Below, in pieces: positions 56,147 through 64,000 of a stretch of 64,000 nucleotides of DNA. A program made the position numbers and the translations under genes. Below the pieces are notes generated by a model. It was not told where the DNA came from. It saw nothing but the letters and a program-made list of their open reading frames with translations, and did not search any database. Origin of the DNA: Magnetospirillum sp. XM-1 (GTDB lineage: Bacteria > Pseudomonadota > Alphaproteobacteria > Rhodospirillales > Magnetospirillaceae); the NCBI RefSeq assembly GCF_001511835.1, contig NZ_LN997848.1:1426001-1490000 (forward strand). The letters are read 5' to 3'. The first letter of the stretch is position 1; every line of letters begins with the position of its first letter.

Positions 56147-57516
56147 GCATCCCCCCCTTCGGTGAAGGCCTGGACCAGCTCGCGGAAGGTGTCGCCCCGG
56201 TGCTCGAACGACTTGAACTGGTCCCACGAGGCGCAGGCCGGCGACAGCAGCACCACCGCGCCGTCGATGGAATCGGACACCGCGAGGTTGCGGGCGGCGG
56301 CCACGGCGTTCTCCAGCGTGCCGCAGCGGGTGAAGCGGACCTTGCCCTCCAGGGTGGCGGCGAAGGTTTCGGTGGCCTCGCCGATCAGGAAGGCGTGCTC
56401 GACGCGGCCGAAATGCTTCTCCAGCGAGGCGATGCCGCCTTCCTTGGCCTGGCCGCCGAGAATCCAATAGACGTGGTCGTAGCAGACCAGGGCCTTTTCC
56501 ACCGCGTCGGCGTTGGTGGCCTTGGAATCGTTGATCCAGTTGATGCCGTGGTCGCTGCCCACCAGTTCCTGGCGGTGGCCGAGGCCGGGATAGGTGGCCA
56601 GCGCGGCGGCGATCTGCTTAGGCGAAAGGCCTTCGGCGCGGGCGGCGGCAAACACGGCGCAGGCGTTCTGCCAGTTGTGGCGGCCGGGCAGACTTTCGAT
56701 GTCCTTCAGGTCGCAGACCGGCTTGCCATGCTCGTGTAGCACGCCGTCGGGGGCGGAGTAGCCCTCGGGCAGCACCTGCTCCACCGAGACCTTCAGCACC
56801 CGGGTTCCTAAGCGGGACAACTCGGCGGCGATGGAACGGCAGGGGCCGTCGTCCACGCCGATCACGGCGGCGCCGCCCGGCGTCAGGAAGTCGAACACCC
56901 GGCGCTTGGCGGCGATGTAGCCGTTCATGCCGCCGTGGCGGCCCAGATGATCGGGGGTGATGTTCAACAGGATGGCGACGCCCAGCTTCAGGCTGTGGGT
57001 CAGCTCCAGCTGGTAGGAGGACAGCTCCAGCACATAGCGCCCGTCGCCCGGCAGTTCCGGCAGGTCCAGCGCGGCGGTGCCCAGGTTGCCGCCGGCGGCC
57101 GCGGGGATGCCGCACTCGTCCAGCACATGGGTCAGCAAGGTGGTGGTGGTGGACTTGCCGTTGGTCCCCGTCACCGCCAGGGTGCGGGCGCCGGCCTTGG
57201 CCAGCGCCAGCAATTCCACGTCGCAGACCAGCGGCACGTTGGCGGCCTTGACCCGTTCGGCGATGGGATGGGGCTGGGGATGGGTGTGGGCGATGCCAGG
57301 GCTCCACACCACCAGATCGGCCTTTTCCAGCGGAATCAGCGCGGGATCGCGGATGGGGATGCCGGCCTCGGCCCCGGCCTTGCGCGCCGCCTCGCCGTCG
57401 TCCCAGGCCATCACGCCGGCGCCCGAGGCCAGCAGGGCGAGCGCCGTGGCGGTCCCGGACTTGCCCAGGCCCATCACCAGAACGCGCTTACCTTTGAGGA
57501 AGGGGACGGGAATCAT
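56143..57516 (-). CDS. murD: UDP-N-acetylmuramoylalanine--D-glutamate ligase
   Basis: MurD adds D-Glu to the peptide stem. The 457-residue Mur ligase has VLVMGLGKSGTA near the N-terminus, the ATP-binding AVTGTNGKSTTTTL, ELSSYQLE, NITPDHLGRH and the C-terminal NDSKATNADA. It starts 11 bases after mraY and its stop is overlapped by ftsW. Confidence 0.97.
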   Translation of the reverse strand: MIPVPFLKGKRVLVMGLGKSGTATALALLASGAGVMAWDDGEAARKAGAEAGIPIRDPALIPLEKADLVVWSPGIAHTHPQPHPIAERVKAANVPLVCDVELLALAKAGARTLAVTGTNGKSTTTTLLTHVLDECGIPAAAGGNLGTAALDLPELPGDGRYVLELSSYQLELTHSLKLGVAILLNITPDHLGRHGGMNGYIAAKRRVFDFLTPGGAAVIGVDDGPCRSIAAELSRLGTRVLKVSVEQVLPEGYSAPDGVLHEHGKPVCDLKDIESLPGRHNWQNACAVFAAARAEGLSPKQIAAALATYPGLGHRQELVGSDHGINWINDSKATNADAVEKALVCYDHVYWILGGQAKEGGIASLEKHFGRVEHAFLIGEATETFAATLEGKVRFTRCGTLENAVAAARNLAVSDSIDGAVVLLSPACASWDQFKSFEHRGDTFRELVQAFTEGGDA

Positions 57517-57527
57517 GGCCGTTTCCT

Positions 57528-58616
57528 CTAACGCAGCTTCAGGGTGGCCAGCCCGGCGAGCGCCAGGATGGTGGCGATGATCCAGAAGCGGATGACCACG
57601 GTGGGTTCGGCCCAGCCCTTCTTCTCGAAGTGATGGTGCAGCGGCGCCATGCGGAAGACGCGCTTGCCGGTCAGCTTGAACGAGGCCACCTGGACGATCA
57701 CCGAGACGGTCTCCAGCACGAACAGGCCGCCGACGATGCCCAGCACCAGCTCGTGCTTGGTCACCACCGAGATGGCGCCCAGCGCGCCGCCAAGGGCCAG
57801 CGACCCGGTATCGCCCATGAAGACCATGGCCGGGGGCGCATTGAACCACAGGAAGCCGAGTCCCGCTCCCACCAGGGCGCCGCAGAATACCGCCAGCTCG
57901 CCCGAGCCCGTGACGTAATGGATCTGCAGGTAGTTGGCGAAGACGGCGTGGCCGACCAGATAGGAGAAGATGGCGAAGACGCCCGACGCGATCATCACCG
58001 GCACGATGGCCAGCCCATCCAACCCGTCGGTGAGGTTCACCGCGTTGCCGGCGCCGACGATGATGAACACCGCGAAGGGCAGGTAGAACCACGACAGCTG
58101 CAGCAGCACGGTCTTGAAGAACGGCACCGCCAGGGCGCCGGCCAGGGGCTCGCGCTGCAGGGTCCAGACCCAGGCGGCGGCGGCCAGCGCGATGGCGATC
58201 TCGGCCACCAGCTTGGCCTTGCCCGGCACGCCCTTGGGGTTCTTCTTGGACACCTTGAGATAGTCGTCCCAGAAGCCGATCAGCCCGTAGCCCAGCGTGA
58301 CCAGCAACACGATCCAGACATAATGGTTGCGCAGGTCCGCCCACAGCAGGGTGGAGATGGACAGCGCCAGCAGGATCATGAAGCCGCCCATGGTGGGCGT
58401 GCCCTTCTTGGTCAGCAGATGGGATTCGGGGCCGTCGGCGCGGATGGGCTGGCCCTGCTTCTGCCACTGGCGCAGCCAGGCGATGATGCGCGGCCCCACC
58501 AGGAAGGCGACGATCAGCGCGGTCAGCACCGCGCCGCCCGTGCGGAAGGTCAGGTACTTGAACAGGTTGAAGACCGGAACCTGATCGGCCAGGGGGTAGA
58601 GGAGATTGTAAAGCAT
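57528..58616 (-). CDS. mraY: Phospho-N-acetylmuramoyl-pentapeptide transferase
   Basis: MraY attaches the soluble precursor to undecaprenyl phosphate, making lipid I in the inner membrane. The 362-residue protein has about ten helices, the [12 protein letters not shown] motif, the catalytic [22 protein letters not shown] and the C-terminal [12 protein letters not shown]. Its ATG follows the murF stop directly with no spacer. Confidence 0.97.
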   Translation of the reverse strand: MLYNLLYPLADQVPVFNLFKYLTFRTGGAVLTALIVAFLVGPRIIAWLRQWQKQGQPIRADGPESHLLTKKGTPTMGGFMILLALSISTLLWADLRNHYVWIVLLVTLGYGLIGFWDDYLKVSKKNPKGVPGKAKLVAEIAIALAAAAWVWTLQREPLAGALAVPFFKTVLLQLSWFYLPFAVFIIVGAGNAVNLTDGLDGLAIVPVMIASGVFAIFSYLVGHAVFANYLQIHYVTGSGELAVFCGALVGAGLGFLWFNAPPAMVFMGDTGSLALGGALGAISVVTKHELVLGIVGGLFVLETVSVIVQVASFKLTGKRVFRMAPLHHHFEKKGWAEPTVVIRFWIIATILALAGLATLKLR

Positions 58617-60017
58617 TCAGCGGCCCCCTTCGGCCAGAGCGTTGACCACACGTCCCATCCGGCTGCCCGCCGAACCCTTGACCATCACCACGTCGCCGGG
58701 GCGCACCATGGCCTTGACCAGCGCCGCCACGGCATCGGCATCGGCCCCGTGCCCGCCGCGGCGGTGCCCGGCCAGAGCCTCGTCCAGATGGGTCATCAGC
58801 GGTCCGGCGGTGAATACCAGGTCGATGTTCCAGCTTTCCGCGGCTTCGGCGATGGAGGCGTGCAGCGCCGGCCCCTGGGGGCCAAGCTCCAGCATGTCGC
58901 CCAGCACGGCGATGCGCCGCCCGCCCTCGAGTGGGCGCACCGAGGCCAGCATGGCGATGGCCGCCTTCATGGAGACGGGCGAGGCGTTGTAGCTTTCGTC
59001 GATCAGCTCGAAGCTGCCGCCCTCGATCTCCACCTGGCGGCGCTGGCCGCGTCCCTTGGGAGCCGCCATGGCGGCCAGCGCCAGGGCGGCCAGGTTGACG
59101 TCGGCGCCCAGCGCCTCGACCGCCAGCAGCACGGCCAGGGAATTCATGGCCCATTGCCGCCCGGCGATGCCCACCCGGTAGGACAGGGGGTGGTCGGCCA
59201 AGAGGGCGAAGACGGCGGTGGACTGGGAATCGACGGCGCAATCGAGCAGCCGCGCGGTGGATTCGATATGGTTGCCGAAGGTCCGCACGTCGGCGATGCC
59301 GCGCGTGCGCGCGGCCGCCTCCAGAAGGGCGAAATGGGGGTTGTCGCGGGGCAGCACGGCGGTGCCGCCGGCCTCCAGCCCGTCGAAGATCTCGGCCTTG
59401 GCGCTGGCGATCTCCGCGGTGGAGGTGAAGAACTCCATGTGTACCGCCTCGACGGTGGTGACCACCGCCACGTGGGGACGCACCATGCGCACCAGGGGGG
59501 TGATCTCGCCGGGGTGGTTCATGCCGATCTCGAAGATGGCGTACCGGCAGGCGGCGGGCATGCGGGCCAGCGACAGCGGCACGCCCCAGTGGTTGTTGAA
59601 GCTGCCCACGCTGTAATGGGTGGCGCCCTGGTCGGAGAGCGACAGGGCCAGCATCTCCTTGGTGCCGGTCTTGCCGACGCTGCCGGTGACCGCGACGATG
59701 CGGGCCTGGGCACGGGCGCGCGACGCCAGCCCCAGATCCTGCAGGGCCGCCATGGTGTCACGCACCAGCACCAGGGGCGCGTCCTCGGCGATGCCCCGGG
59801 GCAGCTTGTGGACGATGGCGGCGGCGGCGCCACCGGCCAGGGCCGAGGCCACGTGGTCGTGGCCGTCGTGATTGGGGCCTTCCAGCGCGATGAACAGGTC
59901 GCCGGACTGAACGGTGCGGCTGTCGATGGACACGCCGCCGGCTTCCCAGGCGGGGCCGGACGGGGTGCCGGCCACGGCGGCGGCGGTTTCGGCCGAGGTC
60001 CACAGCGGGCGGATCAT
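58617..60017 (-). CDS. murF: UDP-MurNAc-tripeptide--D-alanyl-D-alanine ligase
   Basis: MurF adds D-Ala-D-Ala. The 466-residue Mur ligase has the N-terminal SIDSRTVQSGDLFIAL, the ATP-binding VTGSVGKTGTKEML, FEIGMNHPGEI and the C-terminal DESYNASPVSMKAAI. The ATG at 60017 overlaps the murE stop as ATGA. Confidence 0.97.
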   Translation of the reverse strand: MIRPLWTSAETAAAVAGTPSGPAWEAGGVSIDSRTVQSGDLFIALEGPNHDGHDHVASALAGGAAAAIVHKLPRGIAEDAPLVLVRDTMAALQDLGLASRARAQARIVAVTGSVGKTGTKEMLALSLSDQGATHYSVGSFNNHWGVPLSLARMPAACRYAIFEIGMNHPGEITPLVRMVRPHVAVVTTVEAVHMEFFTSTAEIASAKAEIFDGLEAGGTAVLPRDNPHFALLEAAARTRGIADVRTFGNHIESTARLLDCAVDSQSTAVFALLADHPLSYRVGIAGRQWAMNSLAVLLAVEALGADVNLAALALAAMAAPKGRGQRRQVEIEGGSFELIDESYNASPVSMKAAIAMLASVRPLEGGRRIAVLGDMLELGPQGPALHASIAEAAESWNIDLVFTAGPLMTHLDEALAGHRRGGHGADADAVAALVKAMVRPGDVVMVKGSAGSRMGRVVNALAEGGR

Positions 60018-61468
60018 GACGCCCCTCCATCGGCCAGGCGCACCGCCTCGCGGGCTTCCTCGGCATCGTCGAAGGGCAGCACGGACGCGCCGACGATCTG
60101 GCCCTGTTCGTGGCCCTTGCCGGCGATCACCAGCACGTCGCCCTTCTGCAGCCCGGCCACCGCGGTGCGGATGGCGTCGCGGCGGTCAGCGATCTCGATG
60201 CCCGCCGGGCAGGCGCCCCGCACGGCGGCGCGGATCAAAGCGGGCTCTTCCGAGCGCGGATTGTCGTCGGTGACGATCATGGCGTCGGCCAGACGGCAGC
60301 CGATGGCGCCCATCAGGGGACGCTTGCCGGGGTCGCGGTCGCCGCCGCAGCCGAACACCGCCACCAGACGCCGCGCCGCGTGGGGGCGCAACGCCTTCAA
60401 GACCGTCTCCAGCGCGTCGGGGGTGTGGGCGTAATCCACGTAGACGGGGGCGCCGTTGGCCCGTTCGGCCACCTTCTGCAGGCGGCCGGGCACGCCGTCC
60501 AGATGCTCCAGCGCGTTCAGGGCGGCTTGGGCGTCGGCGCCGCAGGCGATGGCGAGGCCCAGCGCAGCCAGGGCGTTGTCGGCCTGGAAGCGGCCGGCGA
60601 GCGGCAGATGGACGGTGGCCGGCCGGCCCATGATCTCCAGCTCCAGGTCCTGGCCCGCCGGAGTGGGGCGCGCGGCGGTCAGGCGCAGGTCGTTGGCGGC
60701 GCGGCCATAGCCCAGCACGGCGATGCCGCGCTTGACGCACAGTTCCACCAGACGGGGCGCCAGGTCGGAATCGGCGTTGATCACGGCGGTGGCGCTCTCG
60801 GGCAGAACCTCGGCGAACAGGCGCAGCTTGGCTTCGGCATAGGAGTCCATGTCGGCGTGGTAGTCGAGATGGTCCCGCGTCAGGTTGGTGAAGGCGGCGG
60901 CGACAAGCCTCACGCCGTCCAGGCGGTGCTGGTCGAGGCCGTGGCTCGACGCCTCCATGCAGGCGTGGGTGACGCCCAGCCCGGCCAGTCTGGCGAGGTT
61001 GGCGTGCAGCCCGGCCGGGTCGGGAGTGGTCAGCCCGCCTTCATTGTCCCAGCCCGGCGCGTTGATGCCCAGCGTGCCGATGGAGGCCGAGGCGTGGCCG
61101 AGGCGGGCCATGATCTGGCGGAAGAACTCGGCGGTGGAGGTCTTGCCGTTGGTGCCGGTGACGGCGGTCATCACCTCGGGCTGGGCGCCGTGAAAGGTGG
61201 ACGCCATCAGGGCGAAGCGGCGCCTGGGGTTGGGATCGGTGACCAGCACCACCTGGGGCGGCAGCTCCACCTGGGTGCCGTCCTGCGCCAGGATCGCGGC
61301 GGCGCCGGCCTTGACGGCGTCGGGGATATGGGCGCGGCCGTCGGCCTTGGTTCCCACCAGGGCGGCGAACAGATAGCCCGGCCGAACGGCGCGCGAATCG
61401 GCGGTCAGACCGGTGATGGTCACGTCGCGGGAAGGCGCCGTCGCCGTCATGTCACTCAACCGCCGCAA
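60014..61468 (-). CDS. murE: UDP-MurNAc-L-Ala-D-Glu--meso-DAP ligase
   Basis: MurE adds the third stem residue. The protein (about 484 residues) has TADSRAVRPGYLFAAL, the ATP-binding VTGTNGKTSTAEFF, the HACMEASSHGL helix and the DDNPRSEEP motif; DNPR indicates meso-diaminopimelate rather than lysine as substrate. Start choice: TTG at 61468 lies 8 bases after GGAGG and gives the family N-terminus RRLSDM; GTG 61474 and ATG 61450 are alternatives. It overlaps the end of ftsI. Confidence 0.95.
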   Translation of the reverse strand: MRRLSDMTATAPSRDVTITGLTADSRAVRPGYLFAALVGTKADGRAHIPDAVKAGAAAILAQDGTQVELPPQVVLVTDPNPRRRFALMASTFHGAQPEVMTAVTGTNGKTSTAEFFRQIMARLGHASASIGTLGINAPGWDNEGGLTTPDPAGLHANLARLAGLGVTHACMEASSHGLDQHRLDGVRLVAAAFTNLTRDHLDYHADMDSYAEAKLRLFAEVLPESATAVINADSDLAPRLVELCVKRGIAVLGYGRAANDLRLTAARPTPAGQDLELEIMGRPATVHLPLAGRFQADNALAALGLAIACGADAQAALNALEHLDGVPGRLQKVAERANGAPVYVDYAHTPDALETVLKALRPHAARRLVAVFGCGGDRDPGKRPLMGAIGCRLADAMIVTDDNPRSEEPALIRAAVRGACPAGIEIADRRDAIRTAVAGLQKGDVLVIAGKGHEQGQIVGASVLPFDDAEEAREAVRLADGGAS

Positions 61469-63212
61469 CTTCACGGCCTCCCTTGGACTGGGCGATTCCC
61501 TTGGTGGTCGGGGGAATCGGCAGGGTCTTGGGCATCAGCCCCAGCAGCGGCGCGATCTGGGCGATCACCCGTCCGGCGGCGGGCGCCGCGGTCCAGCCGG
61601 CGGTGATGAAGCCGAAGGTCTGCTTGGTGGCCTGGGGCTCGTCGATCATCATCAGCACCGCGTAGCGCGGCGCATCCATGGGGAAGGCGGCGATGAACGA
61701 GGACAGCACCGCCTTCTTGCGATAGCCGCCGGCCCCGGCCTTTTCGGCGGTGCCGGTCTTGCCGCCCACCTCGTAGCCGGGTACGTCGGCCTTCTTGCCG
61801 GTGCCGTCGGTGACCACCATGCGCATCAGCTGGCGCATGTTTTCCGAGGTCTTGGGCTTGATCACCCGGATGGCGGGGACCGCGTCGCCCGGCGCCCGGG
61901 CCAGCAGGGTGGGCGCATGGTATTCGCCGCCGTTGACCAGGGCGGCGGTGCCGGCCAGCAATTGCAGCGGGGTCACCGACAGGCCGTGCCCGAAGGAAAT
62001 GGTGACGGTGTTGATCTCGCGCCAGGGGGAGGGCACCAGCGGCGCGCCCACCTCGGGCAGTTCCAGCGGCGGGGCCTGCAGCATGCCGATGCGGGCCATG
62101 AAGGCGCGCTGGGCCTCGGTGCCGGCGTCCAGCGCCATGCGGGCCGAGCCGATGTTGGACGAGTGGATGAGGATTTCCGGAATGCTCAGCCAACGGTTCA
62201 GCGCGTGGTCGTCATGGATGGTGTGCCCGGCGAACACCAGCGGCTTGGTGGCGTCGAAGCTGGAATTGAGGTTGGCCTTGCCGTGGTCCAGCACCATGGC
62301 GGTGTTGAACAGCTTGAAGGTGGAGCCCATCTCGTAGGCGCCCTTGGTGGCGCGGTTGAACATGGACGAATCGGTGGGGGCGGGCGGGTCGTTGGGGTCG
62401 AAGTCCGGCAGACTGACCATGGCGACCAGTTCGCCGGTGCGCACGTCCATCACCATGCCGGTGCCGCCGACGGCCGAGAACTCCTCCACCGCGCGGGCCA
62501 GTTCGTTGCGCACGATGGTCTGGACGCGGATGTCGATGGACAGGGCCAGCGGCTCGCGGCTTTCCTTCAGCGCGTTCTCGAAGCGCTTCTCGATGCCGGC
62601 CACGCCCTTGTTGTCCACGTCGGTGACGCCCACCGCGTGGGAGACCAAAGAGCCGTGGGGATAGATGCGGCGCTCGCCCTTTTCGAACAACAGGCCGGGA
62701 ATGCCCAGGTTGTTGACGTCGTATTGCTGGCGCGGCGTCAGGTTGCGCTTGAGGTAGACGAACTGGCGGCCCGACGACAGGCGCTCGATGGTCTCTTCCA
62801 GGTCCAGTTCGGGCAGCACGCCCACCAGCCGGATGGCGGCGTTCTCGACGTCGACCTTGGCGATGCGAAGGTCCTCGGGCCGGGCGAACAGCGACACGGT
62901 GGGAAGCGACGAGGCCAGCAGCACCCCGGTGCGGTCCGAGATGTCGGCGCGCTCCATCTGCAATTCGTCGGTCCGGGCCTGGGGCTGGGCGTGGGCCTTG
63001 GGCGGGTTGCGGTCGATGACCGCCACGTCGACCATGCGCGCGCCCACGGCTGCAAAGGCCAGCAGGAACACCAGGGCGGTGACCACCAGACGAGAACGGC
63101 CGGTCTCGATGGCCTGCATGCGCACGCCGTCCAGGCGCAGCGCCGCTCCGGCCTGGAGGTCGTCGCCGGCGTGGAAGCCGGGGGTATGGCGCTTGGGCGC
63201 GAAGATGCTCAT
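61452..63212 (-). CDS. ftsI: Septal peptidoglycan transpeptidase FtsI (PBP3)
   Basis: FtsI crosslinks septal peptidoglycan. The 586-residue protein has one membrane helix (about 41-58), a non-catalytic dimerisation domain, and a class B transpeptidase domain with active-site Ser297 in GSTFK, SSN at 351-353 and a C-terminal GGKTGTAE. The ATG at 63212 overlaps the ftsL stop as ATGA. It works with FtsW from the same cluster. Its last codons overlap the start of murE. Confidence 0.96.
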   Translation of the reverse strand: MSIFAPKRHTPGFHAGDDLQAGAALRLDGVRMQAIETGRSRLVVTALVFLLAFAAVGARMVDVAVIDRNPPKAHAQPQARTDELQMERADISDRTGVLLASSLPTVSLFARPEDLRIAKVDVENAAIRLVGVLPELDLEETIERLSSGRQFVYLKRNLTPRQQYDVNNLGIPGLLFEKGERRIYPHGSLVSHAVGVTDVDNKGVAGIEKRFENALKESREPLALSIDIRVQTIVRNELARAVEEFSAVGGTGMVMDVRTGELVAMVSLPDFDPNDPPAPTDSSMFNRATKGAYEMGSTFKLFNTAMVLDHGKANLNSSFDATKPLVFAGHTIHDDHALNRWLSIPEILIHSSNIGSARMALDAGTEAQRAFMARIGMLQAPPLELPEVGAPLVPSPWREINTVTISFGHGLSVTPLQLLAGTAALVNGGEYHAPTLLARAPGDAVPAIRVIKPKTSENMRQLMRMVVTDGTGKKADVPGYEVGGKTGTAEKAGAGGYRKKAVLSSFIAAFPMDAPRYAVLMMIDEPQATKQTFGFITAGWTAAPAAGRVIAQIAPLLGLMPKTLPIPPTTKGIAQSKGGREVAAVE

Positions 63213-63832
63213 CGCGCGCCCCCTTCGCCCTGGGCCAGGGCGGGCGACGGAATGACGATGCTCCGGCTTCCCTTGGCGGGGGCCGGAGCCGGGGCCGTCA
63301 CGGGCGGGGCCAGGGGTTTGACAATGGGCGCCTGGGCCAGGGTGCCGGTGCCGGGCTTGTTGGGCTGGGGCTTGCCGGGCTGCGGCTTGGCCGTTTCCGC
63401 CGGCCGCGGCCTGGCCGGGCTCTCGGCCAGCTTGACCGAGGTGGCGGGGGGCTGGGCCTTGGGGTCGGAGGGCTTGGCCTGGGCGGCGGCCGGCGGCAGC
63501 GACATCTTGGCCGGCGACACGGCGGCGTAGACCACGCCGGTGGCGGGGATGCCGTCCTTGGGCAGGGTGTCCAGCGTCGCCACCTGGGTCGGCGTCACCG
63601 GCTTCATGCCCAGATGCTTTTCCGACAGGGTGCGCAGGCGCACCGGGTCGTTGAGATAGCTCCACTCGGCCCGGAGGATGTGGATGGTCTCCTGGTTGCG
63701 GTGAATCTCGGCGTTCAGGCCGGCGAGACGATGCTCCAGGTCCTTGACCTCGTACTTCACCACGAACAGCACCACGCCGACGCTGACCGCCAGCAGGGTC
63801 CACAGGATGGTTCCGGTCAGTCCGCGCCTCAT
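63209..63832 (-). CDS. ftsL: FtsL-like cell division protein with long Pro-rich tail
   Basis: The 207-residue protein has a short cytoplasmic start, one membrane helix (about 8-26) and a periplasmic coiled coil (about 30-75, [20 protein letters not shown]) that ends in the FtsL-like [14 protein letters not shown]. That much is a complete FtsL. About 100 further residues are Pro/Ala/Lys-rich with [10 protein letters not shown] runs. The position between rsmH and ftsI is the usual one for ftsL. The ATG at 63832 overlaps the rsmH stop as ATGA. Confidence 0.9.
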   Translation of the reverse strand: MRRGLTGTILWTLLAVSVGVVLFVVKYEVKDLEHRLAGLNAEIHRNQETIHILRAEWSYLNDPVRLRTLSEKHLGMKPVTPTQVATLDTLPKDGIPATGVVYAAVSPAKMSLPPAAAQAKPSDPKAQPPATSVKLAESPARPRPAETAKPQPGKPQPNKPGTGTLAQAPIVKPLAPPVTAPAPAPAKGSRSIVIPSPALAQGEGGAR

Positions 63833-64000
63833 GATGCGGTCCCCCGGGCGGGAGCGTCGGTGCGGATGGCGGCGCGCAGCTTGGCCGAGCGGGCGCGGGG
63901 ATTGGCCCGCGATTCCTCGGGGCCGGGGGCGACGGCCTTGCGGGTCTGCAGGGTGAAGGTGGGGACGGGGCCGGCGCCCTGCGCCTGGGGGACGTGGCGC
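63829..64000 (-). CDS. rsmH: 16S rRNA (cytosine1402-N4)-methyltransferase, C-terminal part
   Basis: Only the last 56 residues are in the window; the gene continues past the right edge. The tail contains [14 protein letters not shown] and the family C-terminus [12 protein letters not shown], typical of RsmH (formerly MraW), the first gene of dcw clusters. It methylates C1402 of 16S rRNA. The stop overlaps the ftsL start as ATGA. Confidence 0.93.
   Translation of the reverse strand, partial: RHVPQAQGAGPVPTFTLQTRKAVAPGPEESRANPRARSAKLRAAIRTDAPARGTAS

Noticed and set aside
57630..60434. A 934-residue plus-strand frame opposite mraY and murF
   Set aside because: Low-complexity composition, no domain, no ribosome site, antisense to two well-recognised enzymes.

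Overview
The window is a GC-rich, densely packed bacterial chromosome segment. Gene content and protein style point to an alphaproteobacterium of the Rhodospirillales, most like Magnetospirillum: a DUF2336 protein, a DUF952 protein, a TIGR01459-type HAD protein, a thioredoxin-reductase-like ferredoxin-NADP reductase, a bactofilin/M23 pair, and a dcw cluster running into lpxC-bamD-recN-ligA. The genus is inferred from sequence style, not from a search. No rRNA, tRNA, CRISPR array, insertion sequence or magnetosome gene was recognised. No gene-free stretch exceeds about 300 bases.

Layout. 1-5.7 kb: a DUF2336 gene faces a minus-strand NAD operon (nadA-nadC-nadB, then a cyclic-nucleotide-binding protein and a small exported protein). 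5.9-9.6 kb: a lone receiver protein, an SPCA-like P-type Ca/Mn ATPase and a LuxR-type response regulator. 9.8-13.1 kb (+): DUF952, pyrD, a HAD phosphatase and ferredoxin-NADP reductase. 13.25-19.75 kb (-): a four-gene phosphorelay of a triple-receiver hybrid kinase, CheR, CheB and a receiver-PAS-kinase. 19.9-28.8 kb: a small membrane protein, thiol peroxidase, dapD-dapE, a SlyD-like chaperone, a TPR glycosyltransferase, and an M23 peptidase-bactofilin-CorA operon. 28.9-34.5 kb (-): a DUF58/DUF4159/membrane-protein trio without its usual MoxR ATPase. 34.7-38.2 kb (-): lepA and a TPR-like protein. 38.3-40.7 kb (+): one conspicuously AT-rich gene for a 793-residue P-loop NTPase. 40.7-64 kb (-): ligA, recN, bamD, lpxC, then ftsZ-ftsA-ftsQ-ddl-murB-murC-murG-ftsW-murD-mraY-murF-murE-ftsI-ftsL and the 3' end of rsmH.

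How the genes work together. From rsmH to ftsZ (transcribed right to left) the cluster makes the cytoplasmic and lipid-linked peptidoglycan precursors and the division machinery. Most junctions are ATGA overlaps, which suggests translational coupling, and the run ends in a strong terminator after ftsZ. dapD/dapE supply meso-diaminopimelate, which MurE (carrying a DNPR motif) adds to the peptide stem. The M23/bactofilin pair probably remodels the finished wall.

The best candidate for something undescribed is the AT-rich gene at 38350-40731. It has a Walker A and a Walker B-like motif, a probable C-terminal winged helix, its own sigma70-like promoter, no mobility genes beside it, and an 11-base tail-to-tail overlap with ligA. 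It looks like a recently acquired single-gene cargo, possibly an ORC/STAND-like ATPase of a defence or conflict system. That function is inference only.
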